The translations under genes and the position numbers were made by a program. From Candidatus Nanoarchaeia archaeon (GTDB lineage Archaea > Nanobdellota > Nanobdellia > Woesearchaeales > WJIZ01), in NCBI GenBank assembly GCA_028279765.1, contig JANQND010000002.1, forward strand, positions 1 through 64,000: a stretch of DNA of 64,000 nt. The letters are read 5' to 3'. Numbering within the stretch: the stretch's first letter is position 1; the number at the start of each line of letters is the position of its first letter. Below the pieces are notes generated by a model. That model searched no databases. It worked only from the letters and a program-made list of their open reading frames with translations, and had not been told where the DNA came from. Of this stretch, positions 1 to 9,505 are shown one piece after another.

Positions 1-1
1 C

Positions 2-622
2 AGGCCATTCTCCTACAAAAACGCGATCTTTATTCTACTGCGTGAACATCAGGAGAAATATCAGATTGATACACATCTCAAAAAGCTCTTCGGGGACGCC
101 ATTAAGATCGTTTGGGCAGAAGAGATGACAGAAGGGTCTCCACAGTCAGTGCTGCTTGCAAAAGACCTGATAAATACTGAGGAGGAGCTCCTGATTGATT
201 TAGGGGACCAGTATCTTGACCTTGCAGGACTCATGGAGCATATCAGCGAAAAGAAAAACTCGTGTGATGGTATTATCCCCTCCTTTGAGTCAAAGTATTG
301 GAATAGAGGGTACATGACCTACGATGAGAAAGGGCATGTTAAGCATGTCTCGGAAAAAGACAAGGAACCTATTTCAAGTCACTCTACTGCCTGCATCTCT
401 TACTTCAGAAAAGGATCGGATTTTGTGAAATATACTGAGCAGATGATTCGCGGGAAGAAAACCGCAGCGAATGGTGCCTATCTCATCAGTCTCGCCTACA
501 ACGAAATGATTGCCGATAAGAAAAAGATCATCAGTTTTCCTGTAGAGTTCATTGCCCCGCTGGGTAGTGTGCAGGGAGTACGGTGTTTCGACCAAATTGA
601 CAGGCCATTGAAATGGAAATAA
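2..622 (+). CDS. Sugar nucleotidyltransferase, C-terminal part (5' truncated by window edge)
   Basis: Frame stays open from base 2; C-terminal half resembles the complete nucleotidyltransferase at 1953-2687 (YFRKGSDFVKYTEQMIRG vs YYFKSGKELIKHADEMIRK; YNEMIADKKKIISFPV vs YNEFIENRKKILNYPV). Confidence 0.75.
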   Translation, partial: RPFSYKNAIFILLREHQEKYQIDTHLKKLFGDAIKIVWAEEMTEGSPQSVLLAKDLINTEEELLIDLGDQYLDLAGLMEHISEKKNSCDGIIPSFESKYWNRGYMTYDEKGHVKHVSEKDKEPISSHSTACISYFRKGSDFVKYTEQMIRGKKTAANGAYLISLAYNEMIADKKKIISFPVEFIAPLGSVQGVRCFDQIDRPLKWK

Positions 623-1371
623 TAAGCCATAGGGGGATCGGCTTTGGGCATGCGGAAAATAGCATTCCTGCATTAACGCAGGCACTGGATTTGGGTTTCT
701 CTATTGAAATTGACATCAGGATGAGCAAAGACGGAGTGCCTTTTGTAGTGCATGATGCAAATCTTGATCGATTATTTTCAAAAGGAGGTAAGGTTAGAGA
801 CTATCCTGCAAAGGACTTAGCATCAGTCCACTATAAAGAGAACTCATCATTTTCGATAGTGCAGTTTGAGGAAATAGTACAATACTTCAAAAAGATAAAA
901 AACAGAGATCCTCATAACAGCAGTAAGATTTTCGTGCATGTTCAGGATATAAACGAAGAGAATGTTCTTGAGAGTATCGCACAGATTATTTCTGATTTAG
1001 AAAAAGAAGATTTCTTTAGGATATTTGCAGTCGATGAAATGAGTATTCCAAGTATCAGGATGATACGGAAAATAGACCCTCAATTAAAAGTAGGGCTTTA
1101 TCTCCCGCAGAGTTCAGAGCGTTTCTCAGAAGAATTCTTCAAAGAAAACGATTTTGATTTTGTTTGGGCAGATGAGCAAAGGGGCTGGTTTTCAAAAGAG
1201 ATGGTGCAGCTGGCACACACATCCAGCAAAGAAATTTACGCAATATCTCCTGAAATCTTAAATGAAAAAGATGAGCAAAGATGGAAAGAATTGATTGAGT
1301 TCGGGTTTGATGGAATTTGCACAGACCTTCCAAAAGAGTTAAAAAGTATCATAGAGAACATGCATTCATAA
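613..1371 (+). CDS. Glycerophosphodiester phosphodiesterase (GDPD) family protein
   Basis: N-terminal ISHRGIGFGHAENSIPALTQALDLGFSIEIDIRMSKDGVPFVVHDANLDR is the GDPD signature; start overlaps the preceding stop. Confidence 0.88.
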   Translation: MEIISHRGIGFGHAENSIPALTQALDLGFSIEIDIRMSKDGVPFVVHDANLDRLFSKGGKVRDYPAKDLASVHYKENSSFSIVQFEEIVQYFKKIKNRDPHNSSKIFVHVQDINEENVLESIAQIISDLEKEDFFRIFAVDEMSIPSIRMIRKIDPQLKVGLYLPQSSERFSEEFFKENDFDFVWADEQRGWFSKEMVQLAHTSSKEIYAISPEILNEKDEQRWKELIEFGFDGICTDLPKELKSIIENMHS

Positions 1372-1398
1372 ATTAAGGGAAAAACTGGAGAATTATCA

Positions 1399-1923
1399 AT
1401 GAAACTTAATCTGGGGTGTGGGTTTGCTATCAAAAAAGGATATACTAATGTAGATTACATCAAGAATAAAGGGGTTGATATAGTACACGATCTCAATTCT
1501 TTTCCTTATCCGTTCAAAGACAATAGTGCTGATGAGATCTATATGTCGGATGTTTTGGAGCACCTAGAGGATCACCTCGCTGTCTTAAAAGAGTGCAGGA
1601 GAATAATAAAACCTTCAGGGGTTATTCGATTGCAGCTGCCGCACTTCTCTTACTATCGCGCATTCCAGCCGCTGCACAAGACCTTTTGGCATTTGGGTTA
1701 TTTTGATCGCTTTGTTCATGCTACAAAGCAGGGGAGTGCAGAGCAGTTCAATTGGTTTAGCATAAAAAGAAGAAAAATTCATTTCCTTAAAGGGTTGCTA
1801 TTCTGGAACTACCTCATAGACTTTCTTGTCAACATAAGCTCCAAAACCCAGGAAATATACGAGGCAAGCTTTGCCTTTATCTTTCCGGCGGAAAATTTTG
1901 AAATTGAATTAAAGAAGAAGTAA
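1399..1923 (+). CDS. Class I SAM-dependent methyltransferase
   Basis: MKLNLGCGFAIKKGYTNVD motif I, then EIYMSDVLEHL and LKECRRIIKPSGVIRLQLPHF. Confidence 0.85.
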   Translation: MKLNLGCGFAIKKGYTNVDYIKNKGVDIVHDLNSFPYPFKDNSADEIYMSDVLEHLEDHLAVLKECRRIIKPSGVIRLQLPHFSYYRAFQPLHKTFWHLGYFDRFVHATKQGSAEQFNWFSIKRRKIHFLKGLLFWNYLIDFLVNISSKTQEIYEASFAFIFPAENFEIELKKK

Positions 1924-1952
1924 GAGCAGTAGAAGCAAGCATTTCTAGCCGA

Positions 1953-2687
1953 TTAGTTCAGTGAAGGAAGCTTATCTTTATTTTCTTCAAATTCCTCAGG
2001 AGTTCCCAAAGACCACATCTCAGCTACGGGGTAGTTAAGGATCTTTTTTCTGTTCTCTATAAATTCATTATAGACAGGACAAACATAGAACTCATTATTC
2101 GTTCTGATATTCTTTCGGATCATCTCATCGGCATGCTTGATTAGTTCTTTTCCGGATTTAAAGTAATAAATACCTACAGCACCGTGGTTGCTGATGACCT
2201 GTTTTTCAGCAGTTTGGATGATAACTTTATCCTTAACCTTGGCATAGCTAAAGCCGGCATTATCCGTATCTATAGTAACGATTCCTCCGTCTGCATCGTG
2301 CCTTCTCACATAATCAAGGAAATGCTGAGGGATCCAGTCTATTACCTGATCGCAGTCTTTGATTATCATTTCATCATCGCTGTCAAAATATCCTTTTGCC
2401 TCAAGAACAGTACAGATAGCACCCTGTGTTATAGCATCAAGCACAAAGATTTGAGCATCGGGGATGATTTTTTTCAGAACTTTGTCAAGGTTGTGTTCCT
2501 CGACATGATCTTTTCGTACAATAAAGATAAAATTAGCCTCGGGAAATTTCATGCAATCAAGAACATATTCAATAATATATTTATCCCCTATCTTGATAAG
2601 CGGTTTAGGTTCAGTATACCCTTCATTAATAAAGCGCTGTCCTCTTCCTGCCATAGGCATTACAAGGTTGACCTTCTTAGCGCTCAT
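1953..2687 (-). CDS. Sugar nucleotidyltransferase (NTP_transferase family)
   Basis: VNLVMPMAGRGQRFINEGYTEPKPLIKIGDKYIIEYVLD signature; start at MSAKK overlaps the upstream stop as ATGA (2684-2687). Confidence 0.85.
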   Translation of the reverse strand: MSAKKVNLVMPMAGRGQRFINEGYTEPKPLIKIGDKYIIEYVLDCMKFPEANFIFIVRKDHVEEHNLDKVLKKIIPDAQIFVLDAITQGAICTVLEAKGYFDSDDEMIIKDCDQVIDWIPQHFLDYVRRHDADGGIVTIDTDNAGFSYAKVKDKVIIQTAEKQVISNHGAVGIYYFKSGKELIKHADEMIRKNIRTNNEFYVCPVYNEFIENRKKILNYPVAEMWSLGTPEEFEENKDKLPSLN

Positions 2688-3934
2688 TCTACATACCCCC
2701 ATTTTTCGATAGCTGCTTTCAGTTCGGGTTTGGATTTCATGTACTGGTGGATATCTTCTCCTAATTGGCAGCATTCGAAAGCCTGCCTCATAGCCTTTGC
2801 GCCTGCCTCAGTGCCTTTCGGATGACCCTGAATTGCGCCCCCTACGTTCATCATAAGATCCGTTCCAAAGTTTTTCACTGTAGTATTGACCAATCCAGGG
2901 TGGCTTCCACAGGAAAGCGAAGGTACAGTCGGGTTAAATGTCCCCTTATTTCGTAGGATATTCATGACTTCTGTTAGGTCCTGCTTGGAATCAGAAAGAT
3001 AGCCTCCCCACATTCCTGCATGGATAAAATCAGAGCCAACTACTCGTGCGATTTGGCAGACAATAGGCCAATTAATATGATAGCGATGATACGCTTCTGT
3101 TATGACTTTGTCTCCGCTCTTCTGAAAAAATATCCCGGTGTTTTTCATGTCCAGGTCGCGAAGTGCTCGATATGACGGAAGTCCTGCCCAGATATTCAGG
3201 TGAACCGATCGAATACCCATATCTGCTGCGAACTGTGCTCGTTCAAGAAAATAAGGATAGTCACTATTGATGCAGGGTGTAAAGAATATCTCTCTACCTT
3301 CGTCATCACAAAAGTCATTGACCATATTAGAAACAACTTCAACCCTCTCTTTAAAAGGGCAGAATTTAGGGCTTCCCAGAATTTCATCTTCTTTGATAAA
3401 GTCAACTCCTCCGCGAAGCAGCTCCATGACTAGTTCTTTGAGCTGTGGAACAGTAATGCCTGTCTTTGGCTTTACAATACCTCCCAAGAGAGGCCTATCA
3501 ATTGCCTTTGCGCGTTTCTTGATATTATCCATTCCAAATTTCGGGCCTTTGTAGGCTTTAAGATATGCTGGCGGAAGCTTCAGATCAACTAACTTGCAGG
3601 CATCAATAATATCAATATCCATCTGACCACCCATCAATGCACAAATAAGCTGGGTTACACCGTCCTCGTCATCAAAATTAACAATGGGGTACGCTATCTT
3701 CACCAGACCATGGTGACGGGACTTCAGGTCGTTGCTGGTTCCGATGATCTTTGCAAGATTATCCCGAAGAAGTTGAGGTGTCTCCCGCTGTGTTCGTACA
3801 TCGGGATTGCCGATCGACTGGCCAATCGCAATTGCTTTTGCTGCTTTAAGAAAATCCTTGCTCTCGACGTGGTAAGTCGCAAAAATGTGTGTCTCTTCAT
3901 CGACACTAGGCTGGAAGAGGTATTCATCTATCAT
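2684..3934 (-). CDS. RuBisCO large-subunit-like protein (probable RuBisCO-like protein)
   Basis: GGIVKPKTGIT, GGVDFIKEDEILGSPKFCPFKERV, DFIHAGMWGG, GGAIQGHPKGTEAGAKAMRQAFE align to RuBisCO; loop-6 Lys (K334 spinach) is Tyr. Confidence 0.92.
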   Translation of the reverse strand: MIDEYLFQPSVDEETHIFATYHVESKDFLKAAKAIAIGQSIGNPDVRTQRETPQLLRDNLAKIIGTSNDLKSRHHGLVKIAYPIVNFDDEDGVTQLICALMGGQMDIDIIDACKLVDLKLPPAYLKAYKGPKFGMDNIKKRAKAIDRPLLGGIVKPKTGITVPQLKELVMELLRGGVDFIKEDEILGSPKFCPFKERVEVVSNMVNDFCDDEGREIFFTPCINSDYPYFLERAQFAADMGIRSVHLNIWAGLPSYRALRDLDMKNTGIFFQKSGDKVITEAYHRYHINWPIVCQIARVVGSDFIHAGMWGGYLSDSKQDLTEVMNILRNKGTFNPTVPSLSCGSHPGLVNTTVKNFGTDLMMNVGGAIQGHPKGTEAGAKAMRQAFECCQLGEDIHQYMKSKPELKAAIEKWGYVE

Positions 3935-4074
3935 CCGCTGACTGATATAGTGCGGGTTTTTATAATTTATTATTCCTCACAATAGATTTTGCAGTATAGC
4001 AGTATGTAATGAGGAAAAGAGAGGATTTATACCTACCGAAAAGGTTTAATACGAGTAAATAATATCCTCTGAGA

Positions 4075-5022
4075 ATGACGCAGAGTGTTCTGGTGACTGG
4101 TGGGGCAGGATTTGTTGGAAGCCATTTATGTGAAAAGCTTTTGGAAAACGGAAAACGAGTCATCTGTCTTGATTATTTTCAAAAAGAAGAAAATGAAAAG
4201 AATATTTCTTCTTTTAAAAATCACCCTAATGTTGTCATAGCAAGGATGAATATCCTGGATGAGTCTACGAGAGATCTGATAAAGAAAGAAGGGGTAACAA
4301 AGATCATTCATCTTGCTGCTGCTGCTGGAGTGAGAGCGTCCATTGAGGATCCGGAGTCATATGTTCGAAATAACGTCGATGGAACTGTTCACCTTCTAAA
4401 AATCGCGGTTGATGCAGGAATAAAAAAGTTCGTTCTCGCATCATCTTCTTCTGTATATGGAGTAACAGAGGAAGGAAGTTTCAGAGAAGATCAGGCAGGA
4501 ATACCTATCAGCCCGTATGCAGCATCAAAGAGATGCAGTGAAATTTTCTGTGAGAATTTTAGCGTGACCTATGGGCTCTCCTGTATTTGCCTTCGATTCT
4601 TTACGGTTTATGGCCCCAGGGGAAGGGAAGACATGGCGCCATTGAAATTTACTCGGCTAATTGATGCAAAAGAAGAGATTCCCCTCTATGGTGACGGGTC
4701 AGCAATGCGAGATTTTACGTATATAACAGATATTGTAGAAGGAATCATAAAAGCGCTTGAGATAGATAGGCCGTTTGAGATAGTTAATCTGGGATACGGC
4801 AACCCCAGGTCTGTCAATGAGTTAATCTCATGTATCAGCAAATCTTTAGGAAAAGAAGCAAACATCAGATACGAAGAAAAACAGAAAGGGGATGTGCCGA
4901 GAACCCTTGCTGATATCACAAAAGCAAAATCATTGCTCGGGTATAAGCCCACTATTTCTCTGGAAGAAGGAGTAGAAAAAATGGTTCAGTGGTTTAAAGA
5001 GACAATAGAAGATGAAAAATAA
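4075..5022 (+). CDS. NAD-dependent sugar epimerase/dehydratase (SDR)
   Basis: VLVTGGAGFVGSHLCEKL, SSSSVYG, YAASK, LRFFTVYGPRGREDM. Confidence 0.88.
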   Translation: MTQSVLVTGGAGFVGSHLCEKLLENGKRVICLDYFQKEENEKNISSFKNHPNVVIARMNILDESTRDLIKKEGVTKIIHLAAAAGVRASIEDPESYVRNNVDGTVHLLKIAVDAGIKKFVLASSSSVYGVTEEGSFREDQAGIPISPYAASKRCSEIFCENFSVTYGLSCICLRFFTVYGPRGREDMAPLKFTRLIDAKEEIPLYGDGSAMRDFTYITDIVEGIIKALEIDRPFEIVNLGYGNPRSVNELISCISKSLGKEANIRYEEKQKGDVPRTLADITKAKSLLGYKPTISLEEGVEKMVQWFKETIEDEK

Positions 5023-5872
5023 ACAAGTATCTATTCTGGTTCCGGTATTCAATGAAGAGAAGAGTGTATCAGCTACTATTAAAGCAATTAAAGAATCGCT
5101 GTCAGGGAAAGTAGACTATGAGATCATTGCAGTCAATGATGGGTCTTCAGATCGTACAAAAGAAGTGCTTGCATCCATCAAAGGAATTACAGTAATCAAT
5201 AAGCCCTATAATATGGGCTATAGTTCAGCTCTAAAGACAGGGCTCAAGCAAAGCAAATATGATCTGATTGCTATCACTGATGCTGATGGGACCTATCCTA
5301 TCAAGGATTTACCAAGACTGCTCAAGCATGCAGACATCTATGATATGGTTGTAGGTTCACGGACCGGAAGCAAGGTTCAGGATTCTTTTTTGCGTGGCAT
5401 AGCCAAAGGGATTATAAAAAGTCTTGCACGGTTCCTTACTGGAATGAAGATCCCCGATATTAACTCCGGGTTTAGAGTCTTCAAAAAGGAGCAGGCAATG
5501 GAATTCTATCATCTCTACCCAAGCAGATTTTCCTTCACCATTACCATCACGCTCTCCTACCTTATCCATGATTACAGTGTCAAGTTTCTTCCAATTAATT
5601 ATGCTAAGAGGAAGGGAAAATCCACTATCCATCCTGTAAAGGATTTCCTGGGTTTTTCCATGATCATTATCAGGATAGCAACGCTTTTCAACCCTATCAA
5701 GGTGTTCACTACACTAAGTGCTATTGTTGCATTGTTTGGCGTGCTTGTACTGGTCTATACATCTCTAATCGTTGGGAAAGTAATGGACGCAACAGTCACT
5801 ATTCTTTTTGTCTCAGCTCTGCAGATATTCTTATTTGGGCTGCTTGCGTATCTGGTAACGAAGCAAAGGTGA
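5012..5872 (+). CDS. Family 2 glycosyltransferase (DPM1/GtrB-like) with C-terminal TM helices
   Basis: VSILVPVFNEEKSVSATIKAI, VNDGSSDRTKEVL, ITDADGTYPIKDLPRLL; hydrophobic C-terminus. Confidence 0.9.
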   Translation: MKNKQVSILVPVFNEEKSVSATIKAIKESLSGKVDYEIIAVNDGSSDRTKEVLASIKGITVINKPYNMGYSSALKTGLKQSKYDLIAITDADGTYPIKDLPRLLKHADIYDMVVGSRTGSKVQDSFLRGIAKGIIKSLARFLTGMKIPDINSGFRVFKKEQAMEFYHLYPSRFSFTITITLSYLIHDYSVKFLPINYAKRKGKSTIHPVKDFLGFSMIIIRIATLFNPIKVFTTLSAIVALFGVLVLVYTSLIVGKVMDATVTILFVSALQIFLFGLLAYLVTKQR

Positions 5873-6654
5873 TCGTCATTAAACTCAAAGGATCACTAAA
5901 AAGAGCAAAAAAAGAGTATGACTATGTCGCCAGGAAAGATTGGTCTTTCGAAGAGTGCGGAAAATTCTGGGATACCGTGCATGACTATGACGAGATTGAT
6001 GATGAGACCTACGCATACAAGAGAAGGTTCTACGACACTATTAAAATATCAGGTATAAAGAAGAACAGCGCAGTTCTGGATATTGATTGCCGAACAGGAA
6101 ATGGAACTGTCTTCTTTCGCAAATATATAAAAAAAGCGGTGTGCATCTCTCCTTCTCAAAACTTTCTCAAAATCTGCAGGCAGAGGGTGAAAAAGTATGG
6201 AGTGTCTGCAGAAACAAAGCTGCTAAGAAAGCTTCCCCTTGAAGAAAAAAGCAAGTCCTTCGATCAGGTGCTATTCTTTGAAACTCTAGAGCATATTGCG
6301 CCAGGTCAGAGGATTGCGTTCGTAAAAGAGCTCCAGCGTGTACTGAAACCAAAAGGAGAGCTCATCCTTACCTGTCCAAATATTCTCTGGGAGCCGGTTC
6401 ACTGGTTTGCAGCAATATTCGAAATCCATCATAGTGAAGGGCCTCATCGGTTTGTGCCGTACAAAAAAATCAAAAATTTGCTTAGGCAGGCAGGATTTCA
6501 CATAAAAAAAGAAACAACAACAGTTTTTATTCCCGCAGGTCCCAGGTGGTTGACGAGATTCGGTGAAATACTGGAAGCCACATTCGGAGAGTATGTTATG
6601 CGCATAGTTGGTTTGCGGCATATTTTTATTTGTGAAAAGAAAGATACAGAATAA
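5869..6654 (+). CDS. Class I SAM-dependent methyltransferase
   Basis: GTG start overlapping preceding stop (GTGA); AVLDIDCRTGNGTVFFRKYIK, FFETLEHIAPGQRIAFVKELQRVLKPKGELILTCPN. Confidence 0.82.
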   Translation: MIVIKLKGSLKRAKKEYDYVARKDWSFEECGKFWDTVHDYDEIDDETYAYKRRFYDTIKISGIKKNSAVLDIDCRTGNGTVFFRKYIKKAVCISPSQNFLKICRQRVKKYGVSAETKLLRKLPLEEKSKSFDQVLFFETLEHIAPGQRIAFVKELQRVLKPKGELILTCPNILWEPVHWFAAIFEIHHSEGPHRFVPYKKIKNLLRQAGFHIKKETTTVFIPAGPRWLTRFGEILEATFGEYVMRIVGLRHIFICEKKDTE

Positions 6655-6679
6655 TGCAGCAGGATAGGCCAAGGAGATA

Positions 6680-7567
6680 ATGAAAAAAGTTCTTTTAACC
6701 GGAGGAACAGGGTATGTCGGGCCCTATGTACTCAAGGAATTGTTAAAGAAAAAGTACAAAGTCACTTGTCTGGTTAATGATAATTCTTCGCTTCCATCCA
6801 AGGTAGAAATAGTCAGAGGAGACATCCTTGATAAAAAGGCAGTAAGCAGGGCCGTAAAAGGCCAGGATGCTATCATACATCTTGCTGCAGCAGTAAGGAT
6901 CAAGGATCCAAAAATAAACTACGACATCAATGTTGTCGGTACTAAAAATGTAGTGGAAGCATGCAAAAAATACGGGGTAAAAAGAATCATCTATACCAGC
7001 ACGGTAAGCGCGCTGAGAAAGAAAGTAGGGCCCTATGGAAAAACCAAGAAAAAAGCAGGGGAGTATCTCAAGAAAAGCAGCATGAATTACACGATTTTTT
7101 ATCCTCCCCTGATCTATGGGAAAGAAGGGCAGGGCACAAAAAATATTCTCACGTATATACAGGCATTTCCTCTCATTATTCCTCTCATTGGAAGCGGAAA
7201 GTACACAAGGCAGCCGGTTTGGGTCGAGGATGTTGCCTCTGTGGTAGTGGGTTCGCTGGGGAATAAGAAAACCTATCGAAAAGATTATCCCCTGGCAGGA
7301 AAAAATATCATAACGTTTAGGGACCTTACCAAACATATCGCAAAAGAGCTGGGTGTCCGAAAAATATTTTTGCCTATTCCTTTATTTGTTTGCACTATGG
7401 CTGCATGGGTCTTTGAGCATACCATGAGCAAGCCGCTATTTACCAGGGAGCATATTAGAAGCCTCTCGGAGGACACAAGATTCGACATAGGCGAGCTCAT
7501 CCAGGATACTGGATTTTCCCCCATTGAGCTCGCAGATGGTCTGAGAAAAGTAGTGAAAAAACTATAG
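6680..7567 (+). CDS. NAD-dependent epimerase/dehydratase (SDR)
   Basis: VLLTGGTGYVGPYVLKELLKKKYKVTCLV, AVVRGDILDK-like region, YGKTKKKAGEYL. Confidence 0.85.
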   Translation: MKKVLLTGGTGYVGPYVLKELLKKKYKVTCLVNDNSSLPSKVEIVRGDILDKKAVSRAVKGQDAIIHLAAAVRIKDPKINYDINVVGTKNVVEACKKYGVKRIIYTSTVSALRKKVGPYGKTKKKAGEYLKKSSMNYTIFYPPLIYGKEGQGTKNILTYIQAFPLIIPLIGSGKYTRQPVWVEDVASVVVGSLGNKKTYRKDYPLAGKNIITFRDLTKHIAKELGVRKIFLPIPLFVCTMAAWVFEHTMSKPLFTREHIRSLSEDTRFDIGELIQDTGFSPIELADGLRKVVKKL

Positions 7568-7581
7568 GAACAGTACAGCAA

Positions 7582-8526
7582 ATGAAGATAAGTCATCACC
7601 TCACCCTGCTTGTAGGAATTATCCTTTTCACAGTTATTCTGCTCTATATTGATCTTGGAGAAACATTGAAAGTTTTAGGGGGGATCTCTCCTCTTATGCT
7701 GGTCCTGCTGATCTTGCTGCGAATTGGCTATGTAATCATGAAGTCCTTTGCCTGGAGATGTTTTCTTAAGGCAAAGAAAATTTCTTTCTCCCTAAAAGAG
7801 TCAGTGAGAGCGTATTCTGCAGGCCTCCTTCTTGGGATGGTAACTCCGGGAAGAATAGGGGATGTTATTCGGGTAGGATATCTCAAAGAGAAAAGTGTTC
7901 CTATAAAAAAATCTCTTGGGACTGTTATTATTGATCGGGTTTTTGACCTCTCCTTATTGTTTTCTTTAGGCTATATCTCTATGATGACCTTGCCTGATAT
8001 CTTCGGTCAGGACGTCACTCGTATAGGCATTATAGCAGGGATAGTAGCTGCCATAGGGGCCATAGTTCTTCTATCAAAAAAGCACATCGAGAAAATTATT
8101 ATAGTGATAATAAGAAAGGCAACACCTAAGCGATTAAATATCAGGGCAGAGAAGGAATTCAAAGAGCTCTTTAGGGAATGCACTTCGTTCGAGGGAAAGT
8201 GGATTAGTATTGGGTTAGGTGCTTCCCTTCTGTCATGGCTCATCTATTATGTGCAGATGTATATAGGGGCGCTTGCGCTTGGTATCTCGGTTTCGTTTGT
8301 GTACATCATCGTAGTTATCTCCGTTGCAGGCCTTGTCAATCTGATTCCGCTTTCCGTTTCCGGGATTGGAACCCGCGACATTGCTTTTATTATCCTTTTT
8401 GGCTTAATTGGAGTGAGTAAAGAGGTTGCAGTATCGTACTCCCTGCTGTATTTATTCCTGATAGTAGTGGGTGCAGGCGTAGGCTTTTTCTACTGGATGA
8501 AACACCCCATAAAGATAAGTTACTGA
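7582..8526 (+). CDS. Lysylphosphatidylglycerol synthase TM-region/UPF0104 family membrane protein
   Basis: Multi-TM; GLLLGMVTPGRIGDVIRVGYLKE and LIPLSVSGIGTRDIAFIILF are family hallmarks. Confidence 0.85.
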   Translation: MKISHHLTLLVGIILFTVILLYIDLGETLKVLGGISPLMLVLLILLRIGYVIMKSFAWRCFLKAKKISFSLKESVRAYSAGLLLGMVTPGRIGDVIRVGYLKEKSVPIKKSLGTVIIDRVFDLSLLFSLGYISMMTLPDIFGQDVTRIGIIAGIVAAIGAIVLLSKKHIEKIIIVIIRKATPKRLNIRAEKEFKELFRECTSFEGKWISIGLGASLLSWLIYYVQMYIGALALGISVSFVYIIVVISVAGLVNLIPLSVSGIGTRDIAFIILFGLIGVSKEVAVSYSLLYLFLIVVGAGVGFFYWMKHPIKISY

Positions 8527-8613
8527 AAATAATCCTATAGGCCTAATTTTGAGAATGGCGGGTATCAAAAAATATTTAAACGAAGGATAGTCTAGCAGGA
8601 GAGAGGTACACAC

Positions 8614-9492
8614 ATGATAAAAGAAGTTCCCCTTGTAGATACAGGAAAGAAAAGAAATGAGAAATATCAATGGTATAAGTATGTCTCTAAGAATCTGTAC
8701 AAACGTCACAAATTCAAGATGCACAGTCTGTTGAATCACGGGACCACTGATTTCTTCAATGCAGTTGAAATTGAAACAACCACGTTTTGTAACAGAAGAT
8801 GTCCTTACTGTCCGAACGCGCTTTTTGACAGGGGATTAAAAGAAAACGAAAAAAGGATGCCCGAAGAACTCTTCCAATCCATCATCAATCAGCTATCTGA
8901 TCTCCGATATATAGGCAGAGTTTCACTCCATTTCTATGGAGAGCCCACCTCTGATGAACGATTGCCTGATTTTGTTGCATATGCAAGGAAGAAATTGCCT
9001 AAGTCTGAAATACTTATCGCAAGTAATGGGGATTACCTAAGCCCTGAATATTTTGAGAAGCTGCGCAAAGCAGGGATCAGCAGGATTAATCTTACTACCC
9101 ACTGGCCCAATAAAACGATGACGCCAAAAATAAAAGCGCTTCGCACATATTTGAGGGAGAATCCGCAATCGGAGGTACAGGTCATATACAACGAGCTGAC
9201 TCCTGAGGATGATCTTGAAAACAGGGGAGGAATCTTTAAAACAAAAAAGTTCGTTCCCCGTAAATCGTGCCATGCTCCGGCAGAGACCATGAACATTGAT
9301 TATCAGGGAAACTGGGTGCTTTGCTGTAATGACTACCACAGTAGCATAAAATGGGGAAATCTGGAAAAAGAAAAAATCATGGATATATGGACCAAGCCTC
9401 GATTCGCACGTCTTCGCAAGCGGGAAAAGGAAGGTAAGTTTGATCTCAAGATTTGCCAGGGCTGTACCAATAAGGTTCAACTGGATCTCTAG
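8614..9492 (+). CDS. Radical SAM protein with SPASM-like C-terminal domain
   Basis: EIETTTFCNRRCPYCPNALF (CxxxCxxC); C-terminal CHAPAETMNIDYQGNWVLCCNDYH and ICQGCTN cysteines. Confidence 0.9.
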   Translation: MIKEVPLVDTGKKRNEKYQWYKYVSKNLYKRHKFKMHSLLNHGTTDFFNAVEIETTTFCNRRCPYCPNALFDRGLKENEKRMPEELFQSIINQLSDLRYIGRVSLHFYGEPTSDERLPDFVAYARKKLPKSEILIASNGDYLSPEYFEKLRKAGISRINLTTHWPNKTMTPKIKALRTYLRENPQSEVQVIYNELTPEDDLENRGGIFKTKKFVPRKSCHAPAETMNIDYQGNWVLCCNDYHSSIKWGNLEKEKIMDIWTKPRFARLRKREKEGKFDLKICQGCTNKVQLDL

Positions 9493-9505
9493 TTGCTCTG
9501 TTCTT

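Noticed and set aside
2184-2825. 213-aa plus-strand ORF
   Set aside because: Antisense to the nucleotidyltransferase and RLP genes; no family features.
2684-3934. Functional form III RuBisCO of the AMP pathway
   Set aside because: K334, N123 and the H294/R295 region are not conserved in the by-eye alignment, and no AMP phosphorylase or R15P isomerase gene is nearby.
6743-7336. 197-aa minus-strand ORF
   Set aside because: Antisense to the SDR gene 6680-7567.
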